Assembly (NCBI RefSeq): GCF_004114935.1
Contig: NZ_CP022221.1
Location: forward strand, 7,957,001-8,021,000
Direction: 5' to 3'
DNA length: 64,000 nucleotides
From: Bradyrhizobium zhanjiangense
GTDB taxonomy: Bacteria > Pseudomonadota > Alphaproteobacteria > Rhizobiales > Xanthobacteraceae
Shown: piece by piece, positions 63,237 to 64,000 of the stretch
How the letters are laid out: each line of letters starts with the position of its first letter
Numbering within the stretch: position 1 is the first letter of the stretch
Translations under genes and position numbers: made by a program
The notes under the pieces: generated by a model
The model's input: the letters and a program-made list of their open reading frames with translations, nothing else
Told to the model about the DNA's origin: nothing
Databases searched by the model: none

Positions 63237-64000
63237 ATGGAAGCCGGCATGGTCACACCTGCGCCGGCACTGGTGCGCTTTTCCGGCATTCAGAAGGCCT
63301 ACGATGGTGAGCACCTCGTGGTGAAGAACCTCGACCTCGAAATCAGGAAGGGCGAGTTCATCACCCTGCTCGGCCCGTCGGGCTCGGGCAAGACGACCAC
63401 GCTGATGATGCTGGCTGGCTTCGAGGTTCCGACCCATGGCGAGATCTACCTCGGTGGCCGGCCGATCAAGAACGTGCCGCCACATAGGCGCGACATTGGC
63501 ATGGTGTTCCAGAACTATGCCTTGTTTCCGCATCTGACGATCGCCGAGAATATCGCCTTCCCGCTATCCGTTCGCAAAATCAACAAGGCGGAAGCGCAGG
63601 AGCGCGTGAGGGCGGCGTTGCGCATGATCAAGATGGAAGCCCTGGCGCACCGGCGGCCCGGGCAGCTGTCCGGCGGTCAGCAGCAGCGCGTCGCGCTGGC
63701 GCGCGCGCTGGTCTTCAACCCGCAACTCGTGCTGATGGACGAGCCCTTGGGCGCCCTGGACAAGCGCCTGCGGGAGCAGATGCAACTGGAGATCAAGCAA
63801 CTGCACGAGACGATGGGCATCACCGTCGTCTACGTCACCCACGATCAGAGTGAAGCGCTCACCATGTCGGACCGCATCGCCGTGTTCAATGACGGCATCG
63901 TGCAGCAGATCGACAAACCCGACGCGCTGTATGAGCATCCGGTGAACAGCTTCGTCGCCCACTTCATCGGCGAGAACAATGTGCTGGCCGGCACCGTCGA
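63237..64000 (+). CDS. ABC transporter ATPase, PotA/UgpC-like (partial, runs off the window)
   Basis: The ATG at 63237 (MEAGMVTPAPALVRFSGIQK) has GAGGA 4 nt upstream and stays open to the window end, 254 codons. The Walker A GPSGSGKTTTL, Q-loop VFQNYALFPHLT, signature LSGGQQQRVALARAL, Walker B LVLMDEPLGALD and H-loop VTHDQSEAL are present in order. The sequence ends inside the family-typical IGENNVLAGTV, at the start of the TOBE domain. This places it in the spermidine/putrescine or iron(III) importer class (PotA-like). Permease and binding-protein genes should follow beyond the window. Confidence 0.9.
   Translation, partial: MEAGMVTPAPALVRFSGIQKAYDGEHLVVKNLDLEIRKGEFITLLGPSGSGKTTTLMMLAGFEVPTHGEIYLGGRPIKNVPPHRRDIGMVFQNYALFPHLTIAENIAFPLSVRKINKAEAQERVRAALRMIKMEALAHRRPGQLSGGQQQRVALARALVFNPQLVLMDEPLGALDKRLREQMQLEIKQLHETMGITVVYVTHDQSEALTMSDRIAVFNDGIVQQIDKPDALYEHPVNSFVAHFIGENNVLAGTV

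Overview
The window looks like a chromosomal segment of a high-GC alphaproteobacterium of the Bradyrhizobium/Rhodopseudomonas group, most likely Bradyrhizobium. The reasons are the gene order of the division and cell wall (dcw) cluster followed by lpxC, bamD, recN and ligA, a long-tailed FtsZ, an alphaproteobacterial class A RNase P RNA, a Rhodobacter-type phospholipid N-methyltransferase beside phosphatidylserine decarboxylase, and dense dispersed palindromic repeats of several families between genes. The assignment rests on recognition of protein families; no search was run.

Layout. 1-3.8 kb: a small hypothetical gene, an Xaa-Pro aminopeptidase and a Bcr/CflA-type MFS exporter. 3.9-29.9 kb (all minus strand): ligA, recN, bamD, lpxC, ftsZ, ftsA, ftsQ, ddl, murB, murC, murG, ftsW, murD, mraY, murF, murE, ftsI, ftsL, rsmH. 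Transcription runs from rsmH towards ligA, so the order of expression is the classical dcw order. No mraZ is seen in front of rsmH; the divergent neighbour is an AmpD/AmiD-type amidase. Palindromic repeats have entered the cluster at three gene boundaries (ddl/murB, murG/ftsW, ftsW/murD).

31-34 kb: an ECF sigma factor of the ECF42 type with its YCII/DGPF partner, and the RNase P RNA gene rnpB. 34-45 kb: a transport and regulation region with a DUF983 protein divergent from a MocR-type (GntR-aminotransferase) regulator, a TauE/SafE permease, a MATE exporter paired with an ABC exporter, and an EmrAB-like pump divergent from a TetR regulator across a perfect 23-bp operator.

45-51 kb: an envelope region with an extensin-like lipoprotein, a 27-residue membrane peptide, two divergent DUF2147 paralogues and a FecR-domain protein with a very long Gln/Pro/Arg tail. 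50.7-56.7 kb: a NUDIX hydrolase and a probable membrane lipid island (psd, class III aminotransferase, Mpo1/DUF962-like membrane protein, PmtA-type methyltransferase, GT4 glycosyltransferase).

57-64 kb: an L,D-transpeptidase, a c-type cytochrome, a DUF899 protein with a small membrane partner, a regulator with two DNA-binding regions next to a beta-propeller protein, a DUF4403 protein, and the 5' part of a PotA/UgpC-like ABC ATPase that runs off the window.

The window is mostly conserved core chromosome. I see no prophage, insertion sequence, CRISPR array or tRNA. The best candidates for under-described biology are the psd/aminotransferase/Mpo1-like/PmtA/GT4 lipid group, the DUF2147 pair that shares an extra N-terminal module, the dual-DNA-binding regulator, the two micro-ORFs and the tandem motif upstream of ftsQ.
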